NCBI GenBank assembly: GCA_016801845.1
Contig: CM028914.1
Span: 5,875,501-5,939,500 of the forward strand
Source of the DNA: Polydactylus sextarius
Taxonomy: Eukaryota; Chordata; Actinopteri; Polynemidae
Length of the DNA stretch: 64,000 nucleotides
Reading direction: 5' to 3'
Shown: one piece after another, positions 11,669 through 25,508 of the stretch
How the letters are laid out: the number at the start of each line of letters is the position of its first letter
How positions within the stretch are numbered: position 1 is the first letter of the stretch
The notes under the pieces: model-generated
What the model was told of the DNA's origin: nothing
What the model saw: the letters and a program-made list of their open reading frames with translations, nothing else
Databases searched by the model: none
Program-made: the position numbers and the translations under genes

Positions 11669-14221
11669 AACTGACAAATGTTTTGATTAAGATGTTATTA
11701 AATCAGCAGTCACATTTTCAACACTCACATCTGCTTCTATCTTCTTTACAATGTTTATTGTATTGTAAAACTCTGCTCTTTTGTGTAATATTTTACTGGT
11801 AAAATTACTTGAGGCAGCCAAACTCCATCTGGAAGTTAAAAATATTATAAGTTAATAACGACTGTGACAATAATAAGTGAAACAAAATTGTTAACTACCT
11901 CAGGCAGTCATTACTTCTGCTTTAGCTGGAAATTTATAACATTAATGTAGTAAAATTAGCCGTGACTATTGGACACAGGATCAACATACAGGAGCATGTG
12001 TAATCTGAGTTGCTGAAGGTTTTAATGTACCTATAAACTGGGAAGAAAGTTTGGGATTAGGAGATGGTGGTGAATGATCAAAACCAGGTGTTGGATTTTA
12101 AAAAATAATTTCCAATCAGCCATTTTTGGCTTAAAATATTTAATAAATCTACCATACCCAGCACCAAGATGGAAAACAAAGTTAGTGAACACCATTGAAT
12201 GTACATAAAGATAGATGCCATTACAGTTCTCCAAATGTGAAGCTAAAAACATCTCGATGGGCCCTGATGGGTTGGTCATAAACCAACCTTTAGGCTTGTT
12301 TTCATTTTCATTACACTAAAAAATTTAAGTTTGAGGTCTGAGGCTCTGCTGTGCCCTGTGTACAAAGTTCTCTAAGACCAAACATCTGCGAGGGCGAAGC
12401 AGTTACATGTTTCTGATTGATTCTCTTAGTTATTTAGCCAAACAAATTTCAATCATCCTCATTGAAAGCTATAATACAACGCTTTTTAGACGTCTCGGTG
12501 CTTTCTTTATTGTTTATGTGGGGGGGACGAGAACATTTCAGTGCTATTATCATCACTCATATAAACAACAGAGGAAATGCAGAGCCAATTATGCCCCTAT
12601 TTTCTGCCTTCACATTATGACCTCCCTTGCTGTATTCTTTTGTGAATTTCAGAGAATTCAAAAATGCAGAAAAGAAAACCAAACTGCAAAATGACCATCA
12701 AATACCTGATTAGGAATGAAAAGGCTGTGCTAATTGGTTAGAGCGATGAATCTTTTAAAATGACACAAAGTCATATATTAAATATGATTAATATATTCAT
12801 GATTTATCAAAGCTACCAGCACCACAGGCTACAAATCATTACAGTTTATGAATATGTATAAGCCAACTCGTGAACTTCTCACAAGACATTTTGCTTGGAC
12901 CATTGAAAATAAAATGCATGTAGCATTACTTATTACATTATTACTTTAACATGTTAATACCTTAATCTACAGAATAGAGAGGTTCAAAGTGACTCTGACT
13001 ATAGACATTTTAAAATCCTGACGCATGATGAAATCAGGTTGCATCATATTACCTTCTCTCTGATCTCAACAATTCTCACACTATAAAAATTTAAAATAAT
13101 GGAGCATCACAAGCTAGAGGATGCTATTAAGATTGGAAATTGTGACACAGCGACTTCCAGTGACCTTAGCATGACTTTATGATGAGACAAAAAAAAACAA
13201 AAAAAAAACAAAGGCTGAACAAGTCTGAATAAGAAAATGATCGGGGAGATGCAGACGACACAAGATGATTATTCTCCAAGAACTGGAGGGAAGATTTAGT
13301 ATCTGTCAATAATGGTATGATCACTAATATTAGCTACAAGAGACAAAATGTTTACAGTTGCTTAGCAACACATCAGCTGCCCTGGAGTGCCATCACAAAA
13401 CCTGGAAATCAGTCTGTCACAACCACTGAGATCAGCCCACAGTGAGTCTGCAAGTTCACACCAAGATCTATAAACCCCTCTGATCACCACATAATCTAAG
13501 CCAGACATCAGATCTAGGATCAGATTCCTCCTCTGATCCTCCTCCAGGATGGGTGAATCGTTCGGCAAAGATATGTCTTACACAGGTAAACGAGAAAGAG
13601 AGAGAGAGAAAGGGAGGGATAGCTTCAGTAAAAGGAAAGGAGAGTTGACTCTCTCCTGCCATGAGAGTTTGTTGTTTAATGTCAACTGTGGGGAAATCAA
13701 AATAATCCCAAATATGACAATGGTGATGATGATAAGAGGATAATATAGTATGTTAAGGACAGACCTTCATCCACAATTCATGATAACAACATTTTATACT
13801 CCCTTGAATTATTAAACAAAACATAACCTGGTAAATGAAGCTCAATGGCAAGACATTGAGCTTGTCCCTTTGTAGACAGTAGGACAGTACTTCCTGATAT
13901 CTGTTTTCCGTCTCAGTCTTAAACACACACTTCACTTCCATGAGGATAATGGTTAAAGGCTGATTAATCATTTAAAAGGTAGCTAAAACAAAATTACATA
14001 CTTTAATTGTAACTAAATAAAGCTAAAGGTGTTCGTTCACAATAGCTGCTCCTGCCATCACAGCACCTGTTCTCATTATTCAAAAGAAAAATGAAAGTAA
14101 TTCTGGGCATATTACAGCCATTTTGAGCATAATAATTAGACAAATTAGACAAACATGCTGGGCATAAAAAAAGCTGGGCCAATTCTGCGAACTTTAATAC
14201 TAGGGGGGAATTAACAACTTT
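11669..14221. other. Unassigned non-coding sequence
   Basis: No gene or clear mobile element. Around 12690-12880 there are clustered TAAT, ATTA and TTCATGATTTATCA-type words without simple repeats, which is compatible with a conserved non-coding element but unproven. An A-rich (A)nC tract lies near 13190-13212. Confidence 0.55.
13592..13618. repeat. GA-rich microsatellite
   Basis: (GA)n with single-base interruptions over about 27 bases; purine-only on the plus strand. Confidence 0.85.
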
Positions 14222-14345
14222 GACTGCAACTTACAATTTATCTCTTAGTCTGACAATTATTTTCTCAATTAACAGATTAATTGCTTTGCTTGTGAAAGGT
14301 CAGAAACTAGTAACTCTGCATAACAGAGTTCTCCAGTGCTACAAG
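14222..14345 (+). mobile_element. hAT-like non-autonomous DNA transposon fragment
   Basis: The order of 'CTGCAACTTACAATTTATC', 'AATTATTTTCTCAATTAACA', 'GATTAATTG' and 'GTCAGAAACTAGT' resembles a recalled abundant vertebrate repeat beginning TAGGGCTGCAACTAACGATT. The usual terminal TAGGG is degraded and only one end is visible. Another fragment of a related element is at 38945-39065. Confidence 0.45.
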
Positions 14346-17300
14346 TGTCACATTTAAGTAGTCTGATCTTTTTACAGTCATATGACAAAGAAATATGTAA
14401 TGTAGTTTAAAACGTAAAACGTGACTAAAAACAGGAGGAAAAATATTATAAACACAGCAAACACAGCATCAAACTCTGTTAGAAATCACTAATGTTTTCC
14501 TTTAACAACATCGACAACAAGAGCTTCGGAGAAAGTAATGAGTTGACATTGAGGCTCACAGCTCCTCACAGCTCAGCTGCATAAAAAATGCATGTATTGC
14601 TTTATCATAAGGCAAACAATGAGGCCATAAAATAATCACTTTTAAGTTTGCCTCAAAGAAGTTGAGGTTAATTTAGTATTTTTTTTTTTTTTTTTTTTTG
14701 GGGGGGGAAGCTTAGTTTGCCAATGTCAACTCAAACTTCACTAAATAAAAGAAGGGCAAGGCTTTTAATAAATCTGCTTTGGTCGCACGGTGTTGCGGAG
14801 ATTATCGAGACTGTTCTGGGTTTGGGTGATTTCATATCACAGCCCAAAAACACAGAGGTTAATTGGTGACTGATACCACAGATACCGCAGGAAAAATGGA
14901 AATCTGGAAAAACGATGATTTATCTATGTGTTTTTACCTCTCATTTACACAAAGAGGTTTAAAACACTGAAAATGATTATTTCTTAAACCTCCAGCCAAA
15001 GTGGAGATTTGGGAGTTTTACATTTTCAAAAATGCATCAGCGTCAGGTGTCCAACATTTGCACATAAAATCTAATTGACCAACGTTGCTTTAGGCTTCTC
15101 ATTACACTGCCACCTATAGGTGTGGCTCATGATAGTTCTTGATGGTGTATATTTATGCAGATTTGTGTAAATGATTACTTTTTGAAAAATGATCTGGTGC
15201 AGATGACGGTATTACTGAAAACATAGAGGGGAAATATCCGTTTCTGTAAATTAACGGCTGCGTGTAAACTTGGCATGTATTTCCTTTAGGTGAGATTGTG
15301 AGTGTAGTGAACTGTAGTTTGGATTGGTTTGTATTTTACCTGCAGTGTGCGAATAATCAAGAAGGCTGAACCTCTGCATCTGTTCTGTAGCGCGTATGAA
15401 CCAGTGGAGTGGATTTTAATTGGAAACTCCCATAAGAACTGAGCCGTTTCCAACAAACATAACTGTATTTGTATGTTGCTGCAGTAACACGGACTAACCA
15501 GTGAAACAGATGAAAGAAGTTTGCGTGTTCAGCAAAAACTTTGCCTGAATAAACATTAACGTGCTGGAGCTTTATCAGACTCAACAACTGACTGTGAGAG
15601 AGTTTCTACAGCAGCTCGCACATAATGGAATTCAGTTCACATAAACTGTAAAAATCAGTGTTGATGCTACCAGCAGATACTAAAAAACGCTTTGCTGCAT
15701 TAAACACATTATAGTGGAAGATGTATTATGGCTGTGTATACACTTTTTAATAGTTAATGTGTCACAAAAATAAAATAAAAAATTGAAAATTTGAAAAATC
15801 ACAGTTGCAAAAAGTTTTTTGAATTATCCCCAACAAACAACTTTTTATAACTTCACACACAGTGGTCTTAACACACGGCGCAGAACAGCTTTCACCAATA
15901 AAAAGAAAAGAATAAATCTTTGGTAGAAGAACAGGATATGAGGCGTTTTACATTTCTGGCAGGAAACACTACGGCTGCACAAGAGGAGAAACAAGCGAAG
16001 CTCCCAATAAACAAAAACTGGTCAATGAAGCAGATGGATGAAGACGAGGTGTGCAGGACCTCGGTATAGGAACTGTAATTTCTATCATAATGAAGTAATT
16101 AAACTCCTTTAGCAAAAACCCTGCAATTTCATGTGGTTGATAAGTACTGAAGCTGAATTGGGAATAAAACCTATTAGAGAAAATATGTTCATATCTTTTT
16201 TTTTTTTTTTTTTTTTTCCAACGGAACAACTACAATCATATTTCTCTACACCCACATGTCTCATGATGCCAACACTTAGACTTAAGACTTGTATTCTTGG
16301 AAAAGGAGCCAGTCAAACACTGCAGGAGTCCTCCTGGAAAACTGGTTAGTGCTTGATGAATAATGACTATTGTAAAAGCTACAGACAGGGAGCAGTGCAA
16401 AACAACATAAAATGTTTGTGTGCGTTTGGCTAAACACCCTAAAACATGATAACCAGCCAAGAAAAAGCATCAGGGTTTTTTTTAAAGAAGAGCCACAGAG
16501 GAACTTAAAGGTGACAAAGAATGGTTGAACAGGCTTTTGATCCTTGTTCTGTGATGTGACATATACGCAATAAAATGTTGGTTGGATGTGTAATGTCTCA
16601 GAAGCTTCCTACAAACCTTTCTCAGAAAGCTATTTTAGGGTGGGGGATTTTAAACATGTGGCATCTTTTCGGGCTTAACTGGCAACCTCATTATGAAATG
16701 CAAACACTTGACACTGATTGGCTCCTTCACTGTCACTCAAATTAATGTAACTTCGCCAGTTTTTGAACACGGACAGATCATCTTTTTACAACTAATTGCC
16801 TTTGACGGGGAGGGAATGGAATCAGAGTGGTGGGGCAGTGAGATACATTTTACGTCACATACAATCATTTTTGAAATTGACCCATTTTCTAGCGGACATT
16901 TCTAAAAGAGGAATTTCTAGCACTTATTGCATGTTTCTGAAAGTAGGTGAATTAACGTTCTTCAACAAAGATGAAGTAAAAACAGTTTTTGATTCTCTGT
17001 CACCTTTAATTTCCCAAACGTTATGCTTCACAGTCAACCTCAAGTTCATTACAGAGAAAAATCAGTTTCAACAATTTGCCTAAAGATTATAAATCACTGA
17101 CATCACAAACCCTGCAGGGCAGACAGATTATTAACTTAGATAAAGTCAGATATTGCATTGATTTAATTAGAATAATAAGAATAAGGATGTCATTTCAAAT
17201 CATAAGAATAATTTTTCCAACTGTAGATAAAAGGAGAATTCAGATCTAATTCATTCTGGTTCTTGATTCGTTAATGCTATTCTATATGTTAACCACCACA

Positions 17301-19732
17301 CGTCAAATACCCACAAGACTGAAACCTCCAAGATGGTGAACCGGGGAAATTTGACTTGAAAATCAGTCGTTAACACCAAAATACCAGCTGCTTGCATGAA
17401 GGCAACAGGGGAGTTTTGATTACCGCCCCCCTCTGTGAACTTGGGAGGGGAGTCGCAGGGCAGAGTGACGGTGGGGGCAGCTGAGCAGAGAGCAGTTACA
17501 TCTAGCCACATCTAGCAATCTGTAAAATTACTTCTGGGGGCTTTTGTGCTCTGATCTGCACATTTAAGCCTGAGTGCTGCTCTGGCAGCTTAATCTTGAT
17601 TCAGTCAATCTCTCTGACCTCTTTCTTTCATCCCTCCTCCTGCTGTCGAGGGGGGAACCTGAGGCTCAGCCACTTTCACCGGGAGACATGTCAGATGAGG
17701 GTGGAGAGACAGCTGCTGTATGTTTTCTTGGCAATGTGGGAATCAGATTGTCGGGCGAACTGCCGTACTGCTCTCTGACTTCAGCAGGCAGAAGTCACTG
17801 TCAGTGTCAACAATGCCCTGTGGATGATCCTTTAACTGTTGAGCTTCAGAAAAATGGAATACTCCAGCGTTAAACTGGGGTGAATGAATATCTGGCTTTT
17901 TTTCCTACAGTTTTGTAGGTGTTAATGATTAGCTACAATTAAAAAGATTGAAGGATGCATCAGTCCTTCTTGGATAGCTTAAACAGAATTACTTCAGTAA
18001 TTAAATTGCATTGAGAATAATGTATCTGACATTTAACTGACAACTCTTTGGCAAAAGATTCAAAGATGGATCACTAAACTTACTTTATAACAGTTTGAGA
18101 TCGATTTTTTTTTTTTTACTTTTGAATGAGTACGGATCCCAGGCTCCATCACAATCAGTTCTTTCTCAATTCTGTGTTCTTGTTTTGATCAGTTTCCAGC
18201 ATCACTTCAGCTAACATTAGCATCTTCGGCTCATGAAAAAATATTGCTGCCAGTAAAAGACCATAACTATGTAACAGCTGGCTCATCATCCCTTCAGGAC
18301 TCCTGCCATATGTGACCTTAAGGTGTGGCAGTTGTGGTTACACACCTCCTTGGTCACACAAGACTGCGCCAACAATCGTGCACCCAGAACGGCGCCAGCA
18401 ATCACCACTGCTGATGTCCTATGCCAGATACAGATGTTTCATTCAAGAAATCTTGTTAATTCTAGATAATTTGTGTATTTTGTGAACGCAAGTGCCATGA
18501 CCATCACACAGCGTTTCTCCAGCACAACAAACTTTTGGTCTATGTTTAATTTATCAAGCCTGATTTAGAGTTCCACTTGATCAAATGTTGATTGTGAGCT
18601 GTTGTTCCCACCAACTGAATCATGTAGAAAAAAAGGGAAGGCTTCTTCTATGTTGTTTTTCCTTAAGGAGGTTCTTGCTTTGCTCTCAGTGAGAGTTAAT
18701 GACTGAGTGTGTGACTTAAGGTGGAAATACAACACAATCTACACAAAAAAACAAGCTGAGAAGTTTTTTTTTCTTTATCTACACAATCATTATTGGGAGC
18801 AGCTGGAAACTATCCCAGCTTCCTCTGAGGCAGAGGCATGAAATAACCATGAATGAGCCAGAAAAACAAATACTCGCACTGGTGGGTAAAAAATGAAAAG
18901 AAAGAAAAGAAGAAGGCTAAAGATGGAGCTCATGGACACTATTAACACATTAACAAAGAGCAATAAAGGACTCACCTATTCCACGGCATTGGCAAAGAGG
19001 ACATCAGCATGAGAGAAAGGGGAAACAAGAAGAAACAAATTATTTGTATTAATTTGTGGTCTCAGACAGTCAAGATTGTAATCAGAGAGTAAACACAGTA
19101 AACAAGGTCTGAGCAAACACAAAACCAAATTCCATTAGAAAGCATTTCAGCTGAATGAGTGTGGCTTCAGTTTAGGGTGTGATGAGTTCAGACTGACTGC
19201 TTCTGAATTATTTTCACTTCAACACACAGACAAAACTCACTGATAATTACACTACCGAAATAAACAAAATATTTACCCATGTAACAAATGTGAATGTTGT
19301 CTGCCCAGTACTTTATTTTCAAACTGGAATCACCACAACATGGTTGTACGTCTCTGCCAAGCAGTTCATTGTCAGTCAGCATGAAATGTGTTCCAGACAC
19401 ACAAGTCGACCTTTTGAAATGTCATCATGTTAGCGCTGTTTTGTATTGGTTCTTTGTGTGTCACTATCATAATTTACACATGAAATCTATAGTTAAAACG
19501 TATGAGTTTCAGTTTTTACCAAATTTAGAGATTGAGAAAGATTCTTTCGGGGCATTTTTGAGACATCGCACTCACAAGAACAACAACATGTAAATATACT
19601 TCCTACATTGTTTGACATGATAACTGATTCAGCTTAAACTGATGTAACCGAGGTAATGATATTAATAAAATCAATAGCAAAGTCTTGAATTAGTTTTGGC
19701 CATAGACCGGTGCAAAACACCAGGGCCTATAT
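14346..19732. other. Unassigned non-coding sequence
   Basis: A run of about 21 T followed directly by 8 G sits at 14679-14707, and another T run at 16197-16217. Several 60-99-codon frames occur (for example 17574-17873 plus) but none has recognisable domains, and most are opposed by frames on the other strand. No RNA gene or clear mobile element seen. Confidence 0.55.
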
Positions 19733-20577
19733 TCAAAAAGATTCTCAGAATCCTTCCAGAGATCTTCTAACTAGCAAGGAAACTTCCTGAACAGTGATTC
19801 AGGAAGTTTCAGAGAGTAACTCTGAGCAAGGAGGGGACAGAAACTTTTATCTTAGTGAGGAGGTGGGGTTGACCCTATTGCTAGGTTTGATGCAGTCTTC
19901 TAAAAGCTGTGATTGGTTGTTATAAAACAGAAAAAAAAAAAAAAAAAAACAAATGCGCTCCTGGTAATGAACGGACAGTAAAATCAACCAATCATAGAAC
20001 TTAAAGTGTATTAAGAAATGTGTAATCATGAAAATAATTGTGTCATGATGATGAAACTCAGCAAAATTAAATTAATTGTTACGCAGCTTCAAAATTTTTT
20101 GACCTCATTCACATGCTGATTATTACCATATATTGATTTGCTCATTGTTATATTTAATCTCCATGCTGGTAATTTTACCATTTAATCTATTTGATATTAA
20201 TGGTGAACGCAGACTCAGCTGTAGGCAGTTACAGCATTTTGATTTGGCAAAACAACCAAAAAAAACTAACAAAATGGAGGAAAAAAAAAAAAGAAGAAGA
20301 AAGTCGGTAGCGTCTTATTAAATCACTGTCGTTCAATATACAGAGAATATTTCTCCTTCATCCATCTTCTCTGTTTAAGACTCTTATGCTTCTTAAAAGT
20401 CCTCCTCCCTCCTCTTAACTGTTTTCACCTCAGGAAACAGCTCTCTTAAGGTATAAGATGCTTATGAATAACTTCTATCTCAACTATGTAAAATTCTAAA
20501 AAAAAAAAAAAAAAAATTAGAATTCTCTGAATTCTAAGAATTTTCCTAGAATGACTTGATTTAGACCTTTCTTTTAG
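19733..20577. mobile_element. PIF/Harbinger-like non-autonomous element (degenerate)
   Basis: The left end GGGCCTATATTCAAAAAGAT followed by TCTCAGAATC matches the recalled end of Harbinger-type MITEs in fish. The right end, AATTCTAAGAATTTTCCTAG then GAATGACTTGATTTAGACC, reads as a decayed inverted version of it. The approximately 845-bp interior holds two poly(A) runs (about 19930-19950 and 20501-20517), 'GTGATTGGTTGTTATAAAAC' and a 13-bp hairpin near the left end. No transposase frame is present. The flanking triplets do not match cleanly, so the exact boundaries are uncertain. Confidence 0.45.
19779..19810. repeat. Perfect 13-bp hairpin inside the Harbinger-like element
   Basis: GAAACTTCCTGAA (19779-19791) is the exact reverse complement of 19798-19810, with a 6-base loop. 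Subterminal palindromes are common in non-autonomous DNA transposons. Confidence 0.8.
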
Positions 20578-23500
20578 TTTTAGGATTCTTCAAATGTGGT
20601 GGATCTACTCTACTGAAACTCTTTTTACTAGTTTGTGAATCGTCAACATATTGTCAAGATGTGTTGAACAAAAATAACAACAAAAGTCTGAGATAAAGTT
20701 TCTTTTGATTTTGTAAGAGAACAGAACCACACTCTGCACAGCAGTTCTATTATATAGTTTGTGTATAGAAACAAACTCCAGCTCAACCTGTAATCCAGCA
20801 GGGTTTAGGGGTTAAACAGCTCAAGTAAGCTCAAGACCAGAATTTATCATTCACTATCTGCTATTTTATTGAGCATGTTCTGACAGTAGAAGTGGGAACT
20901 GACCCAGATGAAAAACATACAAGATCCTTCTAAATGAACAACCAGATAACAAATGAAAGTAGAATCCATGTTAAATCTTCATCTCTGTCTAGAAGAACTT
21001 AGTGCAAGTGTAGAAGACAAAAATCTGATGCGTGAAAAGTTAGTGAGTGAATTTAATGTTTAATTGTCACATACTCGGTCACAACTCTGGTGGAATAAAT
21101 AATACACTCTCCATGCAACACAGTGAAGAAAATACTCAAGTGAGTTTGAGTTGTGAGGATATCAGACATCTGTTGGCATACATTAAGCCAATCCCTGAGT
21201 AGGCAACTAGTTGCTATATACCTAAAAAGGTCAGCGTTGGTGCAAACAGGAGGTGTCAGCATCACTGTGGTGATGGAGTGGGCCAGCGCAAAGTTCAAGT
21301 TCACCTACACTGGGAATCTTTATGCCCTTATTGACAAAAGGTCAAGGTAACTAACGATCAGTGGGAAAAGGTTACACCTGTCCAAAGGCTACAGCTCACA
21401 GCATTTGCATATCCTGTTGTCGTGAATAACAACAAGATGCTACTGCACAAGATGCACAACAGTCATATCACAGAGAATTTAAGGATGATAAACAGATGAA
21501 TTAAAGGCTTGATGACACCATATGGCCTGTGGATGTAAACATATTTGGTCCTTCATATATTCACGACTATTTCCATTTCAGCCCTGTTTATTGGCCCTCT
21601 GTCATACCCCACCTGTCCACCAGATGTCCTTGAACTTTCTGCCTGTTCACCTGTCTTTCCATTTAAAATGAAGAGAACTTCAACACATCTATTCCTCATC
21701 ATCTTGCTGCTATGACATATTCAACAAGTGTACAAACAACATATCAGACATCTAGATGCTCTTCTGACATATTTATTTAAATATAGGCGGGGTTAAAGCA
21801 AAACTTCAAGGCAAAACGTTTTAGATTTTTGTTTCTGCTTAGGATAAAATATGACCTACATGAGAACAAACTAAAAAAAATTAAAATGGAGTACCAGTGC
21901 CATGGAGGTCATTTTTTATTACACATTTTGAGAATAAAATTGAAATGTTACGAATAAAGTTGACATTTCAGAGGTGACATTTGGGAAACTTTTTTTAAGA
22001 ACAAATCAAACTGCTAGCATTTGTGAATATGGTTGCCTCCACAAAAGGCCATGTGTTTAGTATTTAGTATCATGTTGTTTAGAATTGTACTTCAATAAAA
22101 TTCTTTTAGCATTCAGACACAGCCTTGTAATCAGTATTATGACTTTGCATGTATGACCTTTGAGGAGGTGAACAAATTGGTGTAAAATGAAGATGATAGC
22201 AGACAGACAGGAGGGTACATGGTTGTATCTGCAACACAGAGAGGATGTGTCTTATGACAAGAGATCACATTTGCCTCCATGAGTTCCTGATGTGACAGGG
22301 TGACATGATGCAGCAACAGAAAAATATGCTCAAACTAGCATGCAAGATGTTATATCTGTTCCTCCAGTCAGTCTCCAGATTGTTTGCTAATGTCTGTGGT
22401 CACGATGTCTTCGTCCGTCTCTCCGTCCTTCACTGCACCTGCCTATGTGTCTCCACTCAGGGCCTTCCTGTCTGCATTCACACCACCAACTGTGACTCTC
22501 TTTGCACTTTATTTAGTAAACAGCAGTTGTAGCATTCTGTTTAATATTAACTATGTAAGATATCTGATGTTTCTGGGGTAGAATGCATTAATATTCTTTG
22601 CCTGTGGTCAGATCCAACTTTAAAAATTAATGCCTTAGCACAGCTTTGAAACAACTTTTTTTTTTTTTTTTGCAACAAAGTACTTGAGGGGAGGGGCGGG
22701 TGATACACTGGATACCCACCGGAGAAAATAGATCAGACTTTAGAAGGCGAGGCCACGCTCTGTTGATGGTGTAAACCACAGATGCATCCCTTCAGGGACC
22801 ATGGACAGGAATGAACCACAGTTTTTTTTTTCATGCTTTCAGGTGCTGGCTCTGTATATTCTCAAAAGGCATGACTTGAGAATATTCAGTTGAAGTTCAA
22901 GACTGAATGCTGCTATTCAGAAGTTGTCTCCTGTTCGGAAAGTGGGGATCATGCCAGTGTTATAGAAGCTTTTTATCTCTCATAAATAGACCTGGAGGTA
23001 TTCAGCTGGAAACTTTCTCCCTCTGGAGTTGTCGCTGAATGTTTCCCCCCACATTCTTTCCCCTGGCTAAATGAAGAGAAGACATTTTATTTGTTTGGCT
23101 CATGGAAGATAACGGTTTTATTTTTCTATGAATATAAAACATGATTGCTTTGTGGGCATAAATCAAATTATGCATTCAAAGATGGAATATTCACGAGGAA
23201 TGTGGAAACATTTCATAAAATGATGTTTGACTAAATATTTATCATTTTTTAAAGTTGATCAGCTGAAAGGATAGTTTATTACTTAATCTTCCAACATCCT
23301 TTACATTATTACACCACTTTATGCAAAAAAATGATTTGCATCTCAACATATCTAAATGGTCTCAAGGTGAAGCAGAACTGGCCATGAAGGGAGGGTATTA
23401 GCAGTGTGTGTTGCTATAATGTACTGGATTGCAGTTAAATTATTTTTCTACCTGTAAAGTTTGAATAAAGGGAGGACTAGTGTTGTTTCTCTATTCACCA

Positions 23501-23617
23501 TCATTTACAGGTACCAGGTGACACTTTTTTTACACATTTAATTGTGTACTTCCATAAGCTCTTTCTTTTTTAGATGAACTGACTAATCAGTCGATGAAAA
23601 GTCAACAGCATAATAGA
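20578..23617. other. Unassigned non-coding sequence
   Basis: No gene recognised. Two diverged approximately 20-bp units of the GAATAAAATTGAAATGTTA type occur at about 21931-21972. A T run is at 22658-22671. The stretch 22950-23260 has no simple repeats and several transcription-factor-like words (for example ATTATGCATTCA and GGAATGT), so it is a weak candidate for a conserved non-coding element. Confidence 0.55.
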
Positions 23618-23925
23618 GACTGAGTGAGGAGCTCGAAGTAGAACCACTGCTCCTGCTCCTTCACGTCAAAAGGAACCATTTGATGTGCATCGAGTGTCTG
23701 ATCAGGATGCCTACTGGTTGCCTCCTGCTGGGGGTTTTCAGGTCAGGTCCAACTGGGAGGACACATTGGGGTAGACCCAGACTATGCTGAATAGACTGTG
23801 TCTCATCTAACCTGAGAATGCCTGAGGACCCCCAGAAGAAGCTTAAGTGGCTCTGGGAAGAAAGTAAACCTTGCTGACCTGCTGCTACCATGACCTGACC
23901 TCAGATAAGAGATGGATGAAAACTG
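23618..23925 (+). mobile_element. Non-LTR retrotransposon 3' end (LINE), plus-strand copy
   Basis: Same family as the copies at 10795-11372, 33398-33910 and 47981-48465, but in the opposite orientation. Landmarks in order are TGAGGAGCTCGAAGTAGAAC, TCTGATCAGGATGCCTACTG, CCAACTGGGAGGACACATTG, GGTAGACCCAGACTATGCTG and the tail AGATAAGAGATGGATGAAAA. The tail resembles the GATGGATGG-type end expected for this family. Several stops interrupt the frame, so it is an inactive fragment. All upstream reverse transcriptase and endonuclease sequence is missing. Confidence 0.7.
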
Positions 23926-24294
23926 TGTGGATAATGGACTAGGATGAAAATCAGAATGCAATTGTAACTCAACGATATAGTCTCTGAGGCAATTGATACA
24001 GTTCTAGTTCTAAACTGTTCTAAACTGTGTGTCAGTTCAAGATAAGAGACATTCAGATATTAAAGCTACACCTTTCAACAGCAGCTCTAAATGCATAAGA
24101 TGAAACCGTGCTTGGGGGTTACCTTAGTAGAGGCTAGGATGAAAGACATTCATATAAAAAAGCCTGCGTCACAAAGTGGGGGCACAAAGATGCAACTGGG
24201 AGATGTAGGGGGTGCTGTTCGGTTGTGAACCACATCTTTGAATAGCTCAGCTAAAATCCTTGTAGATGTCAGTTAGGTCTTTATTGTAGTGATG
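23926..24294. other. Spacer between a LINE fragment and a Tc1/mariner element
   Basis: Nothing recognisable. The text has a short direct repeat of TTCTAAACTGT near 24007-24028. Confidence 0.6.
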
Positions 24295-24296
24295 TA

Positions 24297-24320
24297 CAAC
24301 CCCAATTTCCAAAAAAGTTT
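24297..24320. repeat. Left terminal inverted repeat of the Tc1/mariner element
   Basis: Pairs with 25732-25755 with one small indel and about one mismatch. A TA dinucleotide precedes it at 24295-24296. Confidence 0.8.
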
Positions 24321-24641
24321 GGCCACTTTCTAAAAATTCAGTAAAAACTAAAGTCTATAATTTGATAAATTACTTGAGCATTTATTAAATGGGCAAAACG
24401 ACACAAAAAACTTTCAGTGTTTTCACTGACAAACTTAATTCTATTTCTTAAACATTAACAAACAGTAAATTAATATTTGTTAAACATAAACCCATTTTAG
24501 AAATTAATGGCTGCAACACGCTTGAAAAAGTTGGGACAGTGGCAAGTATGCACACATCCCCATTTCTCTTAATTATACTTCTTAATCGTTTGTGAACTGA
24601 AGAAACTAATTGCTGCAGTTCAGTTCCTATTCTTGTTCTAT

Positions 24642-25508
24642 TCAAGACTGAAGCTGCTTAACAGTCTGTGGTTGCTGTTGTCTGTTGCTCATGATGTGCC
24701 AGACATTTTCAACAGTAGACAGATCTGGACTCCAGGCAGGCCAGTCAAGCACAGACTCTCTGTCTATGAAGCCACGCTTTTGTAATTTGTGCAGAATGAG
24801 GCCTGGCAGTGTCCTGCTAAAACAGACATGAAGTACTGGGAAAAAAATAGATGTCATCTTGATGGGGGCATATGTTTCTCTAAGACTGCAATTTAAGCTT
24901 CTGCATCAATGGCGCCTTCACATGCAGATTCTCCATGCCATAGGCACTGATTAACCCGCATCCCAACACAGTGCCTTTCATTTCATTTTACAGTCTAAAT
25001 GGTCCTTTTCATCTTTGGTAGAATCAGACATCAGTTTTTTTCCAAAAACAAGTTGAAACATGGGCTCATCTAACTACAGAACATGTTTTCATAGTCTTTT
25101 TAGTCCATCTTAGGTGAACGTTGACCCTGAGAACTTGCTGATGTTTTGAACAAAATTGATGTATTGTTTCCTCTTTGCATAATACAGTTTCAGGGACCAT
25201 TTCATGAGGCAGCGGCAGAATTCATTAAATGACTATGATTTCCCACAGTACTCTGTGGCTATGTCTGTCACAGTAGCACTAAAGTTTCTAATGCAATACC
25301 ATCTAAGGACTCGAAGGTCATGCACATTCAGCAGCAGTTTCTGCCCTTGGCCTTTCTTCATAGAGATTCCTCCTGACTCGTTGAATCTTTCAACAATGTT
25401 ATTGTCTGCAGATGGTGACAGACCTAAGTTCTTTAATATTTTGTAATAAACAACACTTTCAATTGCAAATGATTCTCTTACAAAGTTCAGCAGAAAGTGG
25501 TGAGTCAC
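24642..25508 (-). pseudogene. Transposase remnant of the Tc1/mariner element
   Basis: Two separate minus-strand frames survive. The N-terminal piece (25508 to 25233) contains a helix-turn-helix-like segment with LRVLRWYCIRNFSATVTDIA, typical of the paired-like DNA-binding half of Tc1 transposases. The C-terminal piece (24857 to 24642) contains DWPAWSPDLSTVENVWHIM. This corresponds to the family signature WP..SPDL...EN.W, whose glutamate is the last acidic residue of the DDE/DDD catalytic triad. The roughly 375 bp between them, where the other two acidic residues should lie, has no long open frame. The gene is inactivated by frameshifts and stops. Confidence 0.8.
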
